Under the pieces are notes generated by a model, which saw nothing but the letters and a program-made list of their open reading frames with translations, searched no databases and was not told the origin of the DNA. Both the position numbers and the translations under genes were made by a program. From Paralithodes platypus (taxonomy: Eukaryota > Arthropoda > Malacostraca > Decapoda > Lithodidae): a DNA stretch of 64,000 nt. The stretch covers positions 13,661,674 through 13,725,673 of the forward strand of contig CM064552.1 in the NCBI GenBank assembly GCA_032716605.1. The letters run 5' to 3'. Below, one piece after another: positions 1 to 10,172 of the stretch; positions within the stretch are counted from its first letter, which is position 1, and each line of letters opens with the position of its first letter.

Positions 1-24
1 TAAAATAACAGAATAGTCTTAACA

Positions 25-120
25 GTGCAGATTGAAGGCAGATTATGTTAGGTGGCTGAATTGTGATAAAACTAACAATTTATAGCGACCAGACTAGAAC
101 TACTTAACAATGGTGCCTGG
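25..120 (+). repeat. Dispersed repeat F, copy 1
   Basis: This stretch aligns by eye with 11222-11320. Both read GAAGGCAGATTATG, then a TAGGTGG block, then a CCAGACTA block and a GTGCC or GTACC end. The family is unrecognised. No ORF. Confidence 0.5.
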
Positions 121-124
121 AGTA

Positions 125-185
125 GGGACATTCAGTTGCCTACATGAATTCGTGCACCTTCCGTGATTGTATGTGTGGAAATAAA
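125..185 (+). repeat. Dispersed repeat E, copy 1
   Basis: Contains the core CATGAATTCGTGCAC followed by a CCGTGATT block and GTGGAAAT. The same core recurs near 58.6 kb (+) and, reversed, near 51.3, 55.9 and 59.0 kb. Family unknown; probably a short non-autonomous element. Confidence 0.45.
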
Positions 186-526
186 GATAGTGTGATGACT
201 TAAAAGAATATATATATTCACTTAAACCCAGTGAAGAATACAATTTCATCTCAAATAATGATCAATCTCAGTCACCATTATCTCTTATGAAGCTTTGACA
301 GGTGGAAATACAGACAAGTGCCAGTGATGGATGGCTCGGACTATGTACACTAAAAGAAACATGCCAAATATATTTTTCATATATAACTATAAGAAATAAA
401 AAGTCTATGCTGTTGCTATTTTCCCCCAATTAGCACAGACAATTCCCGATTAATTTATGGTCAATTGATAGTATTAACCTACGATATGTCAGTGTAGGCT
501 TAGTAAACCTCAGTAGGACATGATTA

Positions 527-901
527 TTAAGGGGGGTCACTTTTTTTTTCTCTCATTTTCTCTCTTTCTCTGGCTTGTATCCATTCGGCCCCATTCAGCC
601 AACTGTTTTAAGACGTTTAACCCCATCCAGGTGTCGATTTCTTCCTGGCGAACGGCAGCGAGCCAGCATTGTATGGAGAAATCCGGCTTTGCCGGAGAAA
701 TTTTTCTATCGAAAAATGTACACATTTAGCTTGTTGTCAAAACAAACAAAATATATATGCAGGCTCGCTACCGCTCGCCAGGAAACTATTGACACCTGGA
801 TGGGGGTAAACGTCTTAAAACAGTAGGCTGAATGGGGCTGAATGGATACAAGCCAAAGAGAGAGGGAGAGAAAGAGAAAAAAGCGAGGTGGGCTCCCTTA
901 A
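527..901 (+). mobile_element. TTAA foldback element, family B copy 1
   Basis: Bounded by TTAA on both sides. The ends are TTAAGGGGGGTCAC and, on the other strand, TTAAGGGAGCCCACC. The left and right ~150 bp arms are near-perfect reverse complements: GGCTTGTATCCATTC, a CCCCATTCAGCC block, GTTTTAAGACGTTTA, CCAGGTGTC and a GGCGAGCGGTAGCGAGCC-like block occur in order on one side and inverted on the other. The centre carries a palindrome close to CATTTTTCGATAGAAAAATG. There is no coding capacity. A TTAA target duplication is the hallmark of piggyBac-type transposition, but the ends do not obviously match the usual piggyBac CCC start, so the superfamily is inferred. Confidence 0.8.
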
Positions 902-989
902 AGAATGGAATACAGAGCTTTTGTCTGTCTATTATCTGGAAACAATGACAGATAAGCAAGATGTATGCATGATTAGATATGGATAAGCA

Positions 990-1193
990 TACATGTATGT
1001 ATGTATGTATTTATGTATGTATGTATGTATATTCTTTTATTCTTCTACTTCCATCTCCCTTTCTACACTTATCTTGGTTCCGGTTCTACACTCTGAGAAC
1101 CCCCTATCCTCCCCTCTACTACTATTTGTATGTAACCTGAGGGGATATTTGAGGATCTTCTTCAATGTTCACCGACATGTTTTATGCTGGTCC

Positions 1194-1225
<32 letters not shown>

Positions 1226-1226
1226 T
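990..1226. repeat. ATGT microsatellite and poly(A) run
   Basis: A (TATG)n run lies at about 990-1030 and a 27-base A run at about 1198-1225, with ordinary AT-rich DNA between them. The poly(A) is not preceded by any recognisable retroelement 3' end. Confidence 0.7.
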
Positions 1227-1570
1227 GCGGGCTTCTGTATACCCAAGTGAGCCAGCTTATTGTGCGCCTTTAGCTTCAAAAGTTGCTGAATAATGCATGG
1301 ACTTATTCAATAAAGCAAGATGAAAACTGTAATGGTGAAAGGCTGCACAAAGTTTCTATTTATTCCATCAAACCTGTAAGACTTAATATGGGCGTGTGCA
1401 TGCATCTTTGAAGGGAAGTTTCACGTAAAATATTAACTATGGTAGAATTTGATTGCTTTTGTATGAAATGAGTGAATCGTCTTCCGTAAATTTGTTTTCG
1501 TGAACTTCATATTTTCAAATAAATATACACTCAGGAATTACTTGAAGTTCGTGAAAATAAGTCTGATATA

Positions 1571-2580
1571 ATGTGTGTGTGTGTGGGGGGAGGAGGGAGG
1601 GGGGGGAGTGTATGCCTGTGTGTATGTGTATGTATATATGTATGTACGATATGCAATTATGTACGTGTATACATGTACATTATGCATGCATGTACGGTAT
1701 GCATTTATGTATGTGTATATGTACTATATGTATGTATAATTGTATATATGCGTGCCAGCCAGCCAGCCTACCCGCAGTGCCTCCAACAGCCGGGGGGACA
1801 AAACCAATCATAGGTGGAGACTACTAAGCGCCGCGGCAAAGGGCACCCCGCGGGCACCCCCTTCGACCCCCGGGGCACAACAGACCCTGCTGTACCCCCC
1901 CCCCCCTCCCCACCCCGGGGGGGGGGGGGGGGGCGAACGGGATGGAGGGGAGGGAGAGGGGGAATGGAGAGTTTCAAGGGAATTAGGGGTGTATGTGGGC
2001 ATGTGAGAATTAAAGAAAATAAATGAAAGTTGAAGTAAAGTAGGGGAGGTAGTTACAAGGATGTAGAGGGGGTAGAATGGCAGGGGTATACATAGTGGGG
2101 GTGAGCGGGGTTCAAGGGGTGTGTGAGCGTTAAAGGGAAACAAAGGGGAGATGGAGGAGAAAGAGAGAAGCGATTGAGTAGGGTATGGAAGGGATCGAAG
2201 AGCAGGAGGGAATGGTGAAGTGCAAAGGAAGGGTATGGGAACTAAAATGTAGGGGACGTTGGGGGGGGGGGGTGTAATGGAAAGGGTGTGGAAGGAATTA
2301 GGGGTATGTGAGGGTATTTGTGAGTTAAAGGAAAGAAAGGAGAGTTGGAGGAGAAGGAGAGAAGAGAGGGAGTAAGATGTGGAAGGGGTAGAAGGGCAGG
2401 GGGAAGTAAAGTGGTGGAACAGAAAGGTAGTGGGGGAGGGAATGGACAAGGGGAGGTAGGGGAAGAGGCTTGGAGAGAGAGAGAACATGCTGATGTATGT
2501 TAGGGACAGGAGTCCGTTCGAGTAAGGGACATGAAGAGGGGGAAGGTTGCTGAACATGAGTTAGGGAGATTGTAGACACC
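1571..2580. repeat. G-rich polypurine low-complexity region
   Basis: A TG-rich stretch leads into an unusually GC-rich block at 1780-1900 with runs of C and G, and then about 650 bp of GGGGAGG/GAGAGG polypurine DNA with loosely repeated units of about 190 bp (a GTGTGAGNGTTAAAGGRAA block recurs near 1990, 2125 and 2315). The open frames on the C-rich strand are Pro/Ser/Leu low complexity and not credible genes. The G-rich strand could form triplex or quadruplex structures (inference). Confidence 0.6.
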
Positions 2581-2930
2581 AATCGGGCAGGGCAATACCC
2601 AGGGCAGGCCTCATAGGCATTTGCTAAGGAGTTGCTGGAACCCCTGTTTCATTTGTCTGGCCTCCCTCACTGTTTCTGTTTGTGTCTCACCTACACAGAG
2701 AGTAATCCAGCTAATCTCAAAAACTCCTCCTCCTCCTATCCATTTTACTACACTAAACAAGGACACCTCTCTTCTTTCATTGAAAAGAATAAAAATAAAA
2801 AGAATCAAAATTAATTGACCACCAACCACCGTTAATTTGGCTCGGTCACTCTTGCAACTTTGGGGGAGACACTTGCTACAGGCACCTTTACCTTTTGTCT
2901 CCCTCATACACATAGACAATAATAGAACAT
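2570..2930 (+). repeat. Dispersed repeat D, copy 1
   Basis: Shares a collinear series of blocks with 36690-37010: GGAGTTGCTGGA, CCTCCCTCACTGTTTCT, CACCTACACA, TTTGGGGGAGACACTTG-like, and a final ACACATAGACAAT-like end. Reversed partial copies lie at 58690-58960. About 350 bp, no ORF, family unrecognised. Confidence 0.6.
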
Positions 2931-3135
2931 GGGAGGAGGGGAGCTTGGCAAGGGGAAGGAGAAGAAATTGGTAGCTGGTGAAGTGAGAGGCTAGGGAAGC
3001 GGAGGGAAAATGAGAGGCTGGGGAAGAGGAGGGGAAATGAAGAGCTAGTGAAGGGGAAAGAAAGAGATGGGCTGGGGAGGGGAAGGGAAGGAGAGGGGAA
3101 GTTAGGGGTAGAACGTGGAAGAGGGAAATTTGGCA
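2930..3135. repeat. Purine-rich minisatellite-like tract
   Basis: About 200 bp of loosely repeated GGGGAAGGAGAAG / GAGAGGCTGGGGAAG units. Open frames on the pyrimidine strand are Pro/Ser/Phe low complexity. Confidence 0.5.
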
Positions 3136-3156
3136 AAGTTTAAGAGGGGAGGTTTG

Positions 3157-3272
3157 TGTGGATATAGAATTCAGAAGTACTATATGGGATAACATTTGGA
3201 TATACAGTAGGATACAGGAGTCAAGCGGATAAAAATGGGTGATACATAATATTACATGGAAATAATAAGACC
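3157..3272 (+). repeat. Direct duplicate of 4587-4708
   Basis: About 115 bp is near-identical to 4587-4708, including GTGGATATAGAATTCA, GGATACAGGAGTCAAGCGG and TGGAAATAATAAGAC. The pair brackets a 1.4 kb block holding the 27-bp and 38-bp arrays. Confidence 0.75.
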
Positions 3273-3387
3273 TGGGGGAGGGGGAAAAGAATCAATCGCA
3301 GTGGGTGGGGGAATACCGGTACTGCAATACTGGTGTAGAAAACAGCAGTGAAGGTGCGGGTGTGTGGAGGAAAGCTGATAGAAAGTT

Positions 3388-3616
3388 AGAAAGTTACCAA
3401 GGAAGACAATAAATATAAAGTTACCAAGGAAGACAATAAATATAAAGTTACCAAGGAAGACAATAAATATAAAGTTACCAAGAAGACAGGAAGACAATAA
3501 TAGAAAGTTACCAAGGAAGACAATAAATATAAAGTTACCAAGGAAGACAATAAATATAAAGTTACCAAGGAAGACAATAAATATAAAGTTACCAAGGAAG
3601 ACAATAAATATAAAGT
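3388..3616 (+). repeat. 27-bp minisatellite, about 8.5 copies
   Basis: The unit begins AAAGTTACCAAGGAAGACAA and ends TAAATAT. Because 27 is a multiple of three, it opens long repetitive frames on the minus strand, which are an artefact of the period. One unit has an internal insertion (AGAAGACAGG). Confidence 0.9.
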
Positions 3617-3892
3617 ACAGAATCAACAAGGGAGAAATGAAAGCCAAGAAAAAAAACGAAGCAGCAGGTGGATTATAAAATGGAGGATCAGTGAGAGGTA
3701 AGCATGATGTGGACTACGAAGGAAAGCAAGCAACAACTGATAAATGTATCCTTAGTGGTGGAACGGAGGGAAAATCATAATATAATGGACATGAATAGTA
3801 GTGAAGAATAAGAATGTTGAGAATGTTGTGCAATATTGATGGTAGTAAGAGAGGCAATGAGGTAGATAAATAGAAAGATAATTGGAGAGGCA

Positions 3893-4630
3893 AACATGTG
3901 GATACAGGATTCAGCATTAGTATATGGAACATGTGGATATTGGATTAAGAGTAGTAAATGGAACATAATGTGGATATAGGATTCAAGATTAGTATATGGG
4001 ACAATATGTGGATATAGGATTCAAGATTAGTATATGGAACATAATGTGGATATAGGATTAAAGATTAGTATATGGAACAAAATGTGGATAGGATTAAAGA
4101 GTAGTATATGGAACATAATGTGGATATAGGATTAAAGATTAGTATATGGAACAAAATGTGGATATAGGATTAAAGATTAGTATATGGAACATAATGTGGA
4201 TATAGGATTAGTAGTATGGAACATGTGGATATAGGATTAAAGATTAGTATATGGAACAAAATGTGGATATAGGATTAAAGATTAGTATATGGAACATAAT
4301 GTGGATATAGGATTAAAGATTAGTATATGGAACAAAATGTGGATATAGGATTAAAGAGTAGTATATGGAACATAATGTGGATATAGGATTAAAGAGTAGT
4401 ATATGGAACCATAGTGTTAGATAAAGATTAGTATATGGAACAAAATGTGGATATAGGATTCGGGAGTAACAAATGGAACAAAATGTGGATATAGGATTCA
4501 AGAGTAGTATATGAGACAAAATGTGGATATAGGATTCAAGAGTAGTATATGAGACAAAATGTGGATATAGAATTCAAGAGTAGTATACGAGACAAAATGT
4601 GGATATAGAATTCATGAGTACTATATGGGA
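3893..4630 (+). repeat. 38-bp minisatellite, about 19 copies
   Basis: The unit runs ATGGAACATAATGTGGATAT followed by AGGATTAAAGATTAGTAT, with variants ending in CAAGAGTAGTAT. It grades at its right end into the sequence duplicated at 3157-3272, so the array probably grew from that sequence. Confidence 0.9.
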
Positions 4631-4825
4631 TAACATTTGGATATAGGATACAGGAGTCAAGCGGATACAAATGGGTGATACATAATAGTACATGGAAATA
4701 ATAAGACAGTGACAAGTCGACCATGAAAGTGGAATGTGAATCAGGAGTAGGCCAGTAGAGAAGAATGGATGATAGGAAACAGTCAAGAAAGGTACAAATA
4801 AGCGTGATAGGAGCAGTTCAATGTG

Positions 4826-5215
4826 TTAAGGGAGCCCACCTCGTTTTTGTTTTCTCTTTCTCTCCCTCTCTCTTTGACTTTTATCCATTCGGCCCCATTC
4901 AGCCTACTGTTTTACCACGCCTACTCCCATCCAGGTGTTAATATTTTTCTGGCGAGCGGTAGCGAGCCAGCATATATATTTTAGTTTTGACAGCAAGCTA
5001 AATTTGTACATTTTTCGATAGAAAAATGTCTACGGCGAAGCCAGATTTCTCCATACAATGCTGGCTCGCTATCACTCGCCAGTAAGAAATCGACACCTGA
5101 ATGTGGATAAACGTCTTAAAACAGTTGGCTGAATGGGGCCGAATGGATACAAGCCAGGGGAAGAGCGAAAAGGAGAGAAAGATACAAAAATAAAAAAGCC
5201 GGTGACCCGCCTTAG
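4826..5215 (-). mobile_element. TTAA foldback element, family B copy 2
   Basis: Starts TTAAGGGAGCCCACCTCG. The right end has TTAG in place of TTAA, a point decay of the target site. The inverted arms carry the same GGCTTGTATCCATTC and GTTTTAAGACG blocks as copy 1, and the centre has a CATTTTTCGATAGAAAAATG palindrome. The inner repeat blocks are CTGGCGAGCGGTAGCGAGCC on the left and the inverted form on the right. Non-coding. Confidence 0.8.
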
Positions 5216-5439
5216 GTTGATTACAGAATGATATATACAAGAACAGAAAAAAGGGAAAATAATAAGACAAAATAGCACTAACCCAAAAGGAAAGCAAACA
5301 AGAAGGTGACGCCAAGGCAGGGTAATTTAGAAACATGATTAGGGGTGAGGGAAACACAGCGAAGTACGGGGCGAGATGGAAAATGCCTGTATGGGGAATT
5401 GCGATGAGCGTTATAGAAACAATGGGAAATGCTGAACGA

Positions 5440-5760
5440 CATACAGAGAAGTGGAGTGCAGAATAGTCAAGCTACAGTATAAGAGAGAGAGAGTGAAAGA
5501 GTGAGTGAGTGAGAGAGAGAGAAAGTATGAAGAGAATAGATAGATAATTGAGGAAATTTGTGAACGAAATACAGATAAATGGAGTGTAGAATAGTTAAGC
5601 TACAGTATAAGAGAGAGAGAGAGAGAGTGAGTGAGTGAGAGAGAGAGAAAGTATGAAGAGAATAGATAGATAATTGAGGAAATTTGTGAACGAAATACAG
5701 ATAAATGGAGTGTAGAATAGTTAAGCTACAGTATAAGAGAGAGAGAGAGAGAGAGAGAGT
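5440..5760 (+). repeat. About 120-bp GA-rich minisatellite, 3 copies
   Basis: Three units each contain (GA)n, AAAGTATGAAGAGAATAGAT, AGATAATTGAGGAAATTTG and GTAGAATAGTTAAGCTACAG. The AGATAATTGA block also occurs beside the GA runs at 9.5-9.7 kb, on the far side of the adjacent LINE. Confidence 0.85.
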
Positions 5761-5979
5761 ACAAAGGAGTACAAAGGAAATCAAGCAACAACAGATCTAG
5801 TGACCCTTCTAGGTTGCTTGTCCTCCAAAACACTGAGGATCAAGTGTCCAAACAGTGGTTTAGAGTGGGTAAGGGAACATTGGAAAGGGAATTACTGCCC
5901 TGGAACTAATGTCCGTGGCAGGATTAGGAAGTTAGTAGGGGACAGATGGGTTAGTAACTGAGGGGGGGATAAAATAAAG

Positions 5980-6540
5980 TTATTCATTTACAAACGCAGT
6001 CAGTCGCGGGTTTGATGCGAGATATTTGTCTAGGCGGAGTTTAAATGAATCAACGGTGATGCAGTCTATAACGTTTCGGGGAAGCCCATTCCACAAGTTG
6101 ACAACTCGATTGAAGAAGAAATTCTTAGATTCGTGTGAGTTAAAAGATTTACCAATAATTTTGCAACCGTTTCCCCGCGTGTAATTAGATTGGTCGATAG
6201 TGAAGTACTTACTACAGTTCATATTGTCGATGCCTTTGATGATTTTGAACACTTGAATTAAGTCACCTCTTAATCTGCGCTGGGTTAAAGGAAATAGATT
6301 TAATTCTCTAAGACGCTCTTCGTATGGTTTGTTCTTTAGGCTAGGTATCATTTTGGTAACTCTACGTTGAACTCGTTCTAGCTTGTTTATATCTTTTTGG
6401 TAATAAGGGCACCAGGATTGAACGCAGTATTCCAGAAGAGGGCGGACTAATGAATTGTAAAGGGTTAGGATAACTTCTTTGGATTTATGCTCAAATGACC
6501 TGCCTATAAAACCAAATTATTTTGTTTGCCTTCTTAACAA
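5980..6540 (-). pseudogene. CR1-like LINE ORF2 C-terminal region, frameshifted
   Basis: This is the C-terminal ~185 residues of the LINE polyprotein beyond the RT core. It includes the arginine-rich RRLRGDLIQVFKIIKGID stretch and ends DKYLASNPRLTAFVNE, with a stop just before the 3' UTR. Compared with the copy at 27.2-27.9 kb, extra A residues near 6505 and 6565 and a GTT insertion near 6540 break the frame that should continue from the RT ORF. The clean part opens at the Met of MIPSLKNKPYEERL. This region is conserved in CR1-type ORF2 proteins, and its exact biochemical role is not evident from sequence. Confidence 0.85.
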
Positions 6541-8324
6541 CTTCTGAACATTGTTGCCTCGGTTTTTAGGTTACTCGATATTGTTACTCCCAGATCGGTT
6601 TCTCTGTTTACATTCTTAAGCTGAGTGCCATTCATCGAATAGTTTGCTTTCTCATTTAGGTATCCGATATGTAGTACTTTACATTTATCCGCATTGAAAC
6701 TCATTTGCCAAATTTGGGCCCAACATGACAATTTATCTAGATTGTGTTGCATATCGTCAACTTGTTCTTTTGAGAGTACGCTATTTGCAATTTTTGTATC
6801 GTCAGCAAATTTTGAGATTGTACAGGTGAGACCCTCATCTATGTCGTTGATGTAAATTAGAAAGAGAATTGGTCCTAGTACCGATCCCTGGGGTACCCCG
6901 CTACTTACATTGGTCCATTTTGATGCCTTACCGTTTATGACTACTCTTTGCTTTCTGTCGCTGAGCCAATTTTCTATCCATTTCAACACAACGTCTTGTA
7001 TTCCATGCGCTTTTAGTTTTAGCAGTAAACGTTTGTGGGGAACTTTGTCAAAGGACTTTTGAAAATCAAGGTATATAATATCTACAGCTTTACTCTCATC
7101 GTAGAGGTTGAGGATATCGTGGAAGAAGTCTAAGAAGTTTGTTAAACAGGAACGTTTTTTACGAAAGCCGTGTTGAGTATCTTTAAGTATGTTATTTTCC
7201 TCTAAGTGATTTACGAGTCTGTCTCTTATGACCGTTTCTAGCATTTTACATACAACTGAGGTTAAGCTAATTGGACGATAGTTACTGGGTAGGGATTTGC
7301 TGCCTTTTTTGAATATCGGTGTTACGTTGGCTAGCTTCCACTGATCGGGCATAGTTCCAGACTGCAAGGATTTATTGAATAGTAATGTCAGTGGTTTAGA
7401 GAGCTCATCCTTAGCTTCCTTTAGAACTCTAGGCGAGATTGTATCAGGTCCAGGCGTTTTATTTACCTTGAGTTTATCTAAACAATTCAATACTTCTCTC
7501 TCTGTAACGGTGATATTGCTTAGAACATCTGAATTATCAATCTGAATCGGCGATGGTGTAGGGATATCACTGAGGTCTTCTGTTGTAAAAACTGATGCAA
7601 AGAAGGTATTGAGGGCATTACTCATTTGTTCTCCATTTTCATCGACTAACGGTCCAACAGTTGAAGTAACGACTTTTTTCTTTCTGATATAACTATAGAA
7701 TTCTTTCGGGTTTGTTTTACTTTTATTCGCAATATGTAACTCGAAGGTCTTTTTACTTTGCTTAATTAACTTTTTGGCTTTGCGTCGTAGCTCTAAAAAT
7801 TTCAGCCGTTCTTCGTCATTTTGTGAGGATTTTAATCTATCATTAGCAAATTTTTTAGCAAGCAGGCAGTTTGAAATATCTTTATTCCACCATTTGGGCT
7901 TATTATTATGGCCTGGACGCCGAGTTTTCGATGGTATGCAGTCTTGCACTGCTTTTAGGTAAGTGGCTTCGAATAACTTCCAAGATGTATTTATGTCGTT
8001 ATTGTGAATTAAAAAGCTCCAGTCAGTTTCTTTAAACATAGCTCTAAGTTTATGGAAGTTTGCTTTCTTGAAATTAGGGACTTTTTCGATGCTACTATTT
8101 GGTTCGTTACTAGTAAACTTTAAAGTGAAAGTTATCGTACGATGGTCGCTGTTACTGAATTCATCACCAACATTCAAATTCTCTATTAATTCTTCTTTTG
8201 TTGCAAGTACAATGTCAAGAACGTTATTTCCACGGGTCGGCGTTCCAACAAATTGATAAAGCGAACTCTCTTGCAAGTTCGTATACAAGTCATGTCCGGA
8301 TGTGAAGTAAGAGTATCGCCCCAC
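6534..8324 (-). pseudogene. CR1-like LINE endonuclease C-terminus and reverse transcriptase
   Basis: A 596-codon ORF. Residues ~1-70 are the C-terminal part of an APE-type endonuclease, including the SDH motif (NSDHRTI, about residue 59). Residues ~325-600 are a reverse transcriptase. Visible motifs are [59 protein letters not shown] and the catalytic FADD at about residue 506. The enzyme would copy the LINE RNA into the chromosome by target-primed reverse transcription. The ORF stops early at MFRSC because of a frameshift relative to the near-identical copy at 27 kb. The first Met is internal to the original protein, the upstream endonuclease half being in another frame. RT family identity is secure; the CR1 clade is the best fit from ORF1 and the 3' end. 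Confidence 0.9.
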
Positions 8325-8788
8325 TTGGTCACAGGTAAATTAAAGTCACCAAAAATTACGGTATCTTGTGAGTTACTTACATCTGCAATTTGTTCGTAAT
8401 TTCTCGGTCAGTTTGCACTGATTGAGCTGGAGGTCTGTATATTAATGCAAGTATTATTTTGGTACCTTTAATTATTCTTTATTAGCACAAAAGATGCGTC
8501 GACGTTCACAATTTGAGGTTTTGACAAGAGGGTAGGGTTAAGACTTTCTTTGATATAAAGTAAAACGCCACCTCCATTTCGATTTATTCGGCTTTTCTCA
8601 AACATTACATAACCGGGAAGTGAATACTCTGCTAAAAAGTCTCTATCTTCTGTATTGAGCCAAGATTCTGTTATCCCAATCACATCATAATTTTCTGTAA
8701 ACACTAGCTCCTCTAAATCTGAAAATTTATTGCGTATGCTACGAGCGTTTGCATAGAAAACCTTTAAATTTGTTATTTTAGAACTCAC
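8325..8788 (-). pseudogene. CR1-like LINE endonuclease N-terminal part, frameshifted
   Basis: The sequence opens with MSSKITNLKVFYANARSIR and continues through DVIGITESWLN and GGGVLLYIKESL. These are the classic NARS, TESWL and GGGV blocks of LINE APE-type endonucleases, which nick target DNA. The open part ends at about residue 106, in a run of Asn/Lys codons. Beyond it, a GDFNLP-like block can be read in a different frame before the 6534-8324 ORF begins, so at least one indel splits the nuclease. The likely original ORF2 start is this Met or one shortly upstream. Confidence 0.85.
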
Positions 8789-8925
8789 GGAACGCTCTTT
8801 AATAATATTTTTGGTTCTTGTCGGATCTACATTTATGTTCTAAGCTGTCCTCGGTCCTCGCTGTCTTCGGTCCTTATCGCTGGTGGTCCTCGGTTGCCTC
8901 TGTTTTTTTCTTGGCGTTGGATGAT

Positions 8926-9440
8926 TTATGTCACTGCTGCTGCTTCTTCTCGGATGGCGTTTTTTGATCCATGGCTGCGGACTGCTTCGTGTAGGAGACG
9001 ACCCATGCGTGCTGAACCCACAGGGTTTAGATGAGTGCCATCCTTGCGGAACAGAGTAGGCTGGTTGTAGAAGTTGTCCCAGAGGTTGATGAATTCAACT
9101 TCTTCCCTCAGACACAAATGTTTTAGTCGGCTATTTGTGCTGAAAGCCTTGTCGTAGAATTTGTCAGGTGCGTCGATCTTGGGGAGAATGCCTGAGATGA
9201 TGATATTCCTTGACTTGTTTTTGTAGTGCTGGATCATCTTGCGATATTTCTCCATCAACTCTTCGGATCTGGTGCGCATGACGTCATTTGAACCAGCATG
9301 GATGACAAAAAGGGTATTTTCATTTGCATCCTTTGTGGTATCTTCGAAGGCTTCCACAATGTCGTCCAGTCCAGCTCCTGGGATGCAAAATCTTTTTCAT
9401 TGATTTGGGACTCTGTCGCAGAACTCTTCGACCTGTCCTC
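8926..9440 (-). pseudogene. LINE ORF1 C-terminal SGNH/GDSL esterase-like domain
   Basis: The frame contains CIPGAGLDDIVEAFED, then HAGSNDVMRT (the block III GSND of SGNH hydrolases), and near the end RKDGTHLNPVG, the block V DxxH that supplies the catalytic Asp and His. Family knowledge: CR1-clade LINEs often carry such an esterase in ORF1, possibly for membrane or RNP association. The block I serine region (GDS) is absent because the element is truncated or broken upstream: the frame meets a TGA just before CIPGAG and then runs into a duplicated CTCGTAGGATGGAA segment and GA repeats. The Met at 9357 is internal. An alternative reading as a host lipase is unlikely given its place directly upstream of the endonuclease. 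Confidence 0.8.
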
Positions 9441-9473
9441 GTAGGATGGAATCCCCTGTCCTCGTAGGATGGA

Positions 9474-9474
<1 letters not shown>

Positions 9475-9555
<81 letters not shown>

Positions 9556-9601
9556 GAAGAGAAGATAGATAATTGAATAACAGAATCAGTCAAAAATCGT
9601 G

Positions 9602-9679
<78 letters not shown>

Positions 9680-9720
9680 TGAAGATAATCGATAGATAAT
9701 TGAATAAAAGAATCGGTCAA
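9475..9720 (+). repeat. GA minisatellite with two (GA)n runs
   Basis: Two (GA)n runs of about 70-80 bp alternate with a ~45 bp spacer containing ATATGAAGA, a GATAGATAATTGAAT block, AGAATC and a GTCAAAATCGTGTG-like block, repeated twice. Related to the array at 5440-5760. Confidence 0.85.
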
Positions 9721-10130
9721 AATCGTGTGGTAGTTTTGTTTATATAACTATTATTGTGAAACTAACTCCCCCAGTGGAGATTGATGGTGTGTAGGTCTGG
9801 CAGTGCGTATGCTGACAAAGATGGTGATGCTGACACAATAAGGAATCCCTCTGCTGATTCACGCTGATTCTGACTGATGATGGTACTGGCAGTTTGGCAT
9901 AGCAGGAGATTGATATACACTACGAGATCCTACATTAAGAGAGAGTGGCCATCTGTGTTATTAGACGCCATTATGGAGCCTCAGTCAACACAGAACGAGG
10001 ATTTATATTATCTGTTCTTGCTCTGGTCTTACGTCGGCCACCCCCAAGAAAAAAGGAAAACAAAAAAATATATAATACAATAGAAAATAAAAATAAAAAT
10101 AAAAATTGGAAAAGTGGGGATTGGGCCTGA

Positions 10131-10172
10131 GCATATAGATAGATAGATAGAAAGATCTATCTATCTATCTAT
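10131..10172. repeat. Inverted (ATAG)n/(CTAT)n tetranucleotide palindrome
   Basis: About four ATAG units are followed by about four CTAT units around GAAAGATC, forming a near-perfect hairpin directly beyond the 3' end of the RTE-like fragment. GATA repeats also sit at the other end of that fragment (10768-10790). Confidence 0.8.

Larger units (their letters stand above)
5759..9475 (-). mobile_element. CR1-like LINE, nearly full length, decayed
   Basis: Read on the minus strand, the order is an SGNH esterase-like ORF1, an apurinic-type endonuclease, reverse transcriptase and a C-terminal region, then a ~190 bp 3' UTR ending in tandem TTTGTACTCC-type repeats. Short 3'-terminal direct repeats instead of poly(A), plus an esterase-bearing ORF1, are both typical of the CR1 clade. 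The 3' part is almost identical to the truncated copy at 27.0-28.2 kb. Several frameshifts make it non-autonomous now. GA-rich minisatellite lies on both sides, so it probably inserted into that array. Confidence 0.85.

Noticed and set aside
1808..2582. 249-codon Pro/Ser/Leu ORF on the minus strand
   Set aside because: Low-complexity polypyrimidine translation, with overlapping similar frames.
3252..3647. Hydrophobic repeat ORF (FIFIVFLGN units) that looks like membrane segments
   Set aside because: 27-bp minisatellite read in frame; the apparent membrane segments are repeat translation.
7774..8256. Plus-strand short ORFs over the LINE
   Set aside because: Shadows of the minus-strand RT/endonuclease frame.
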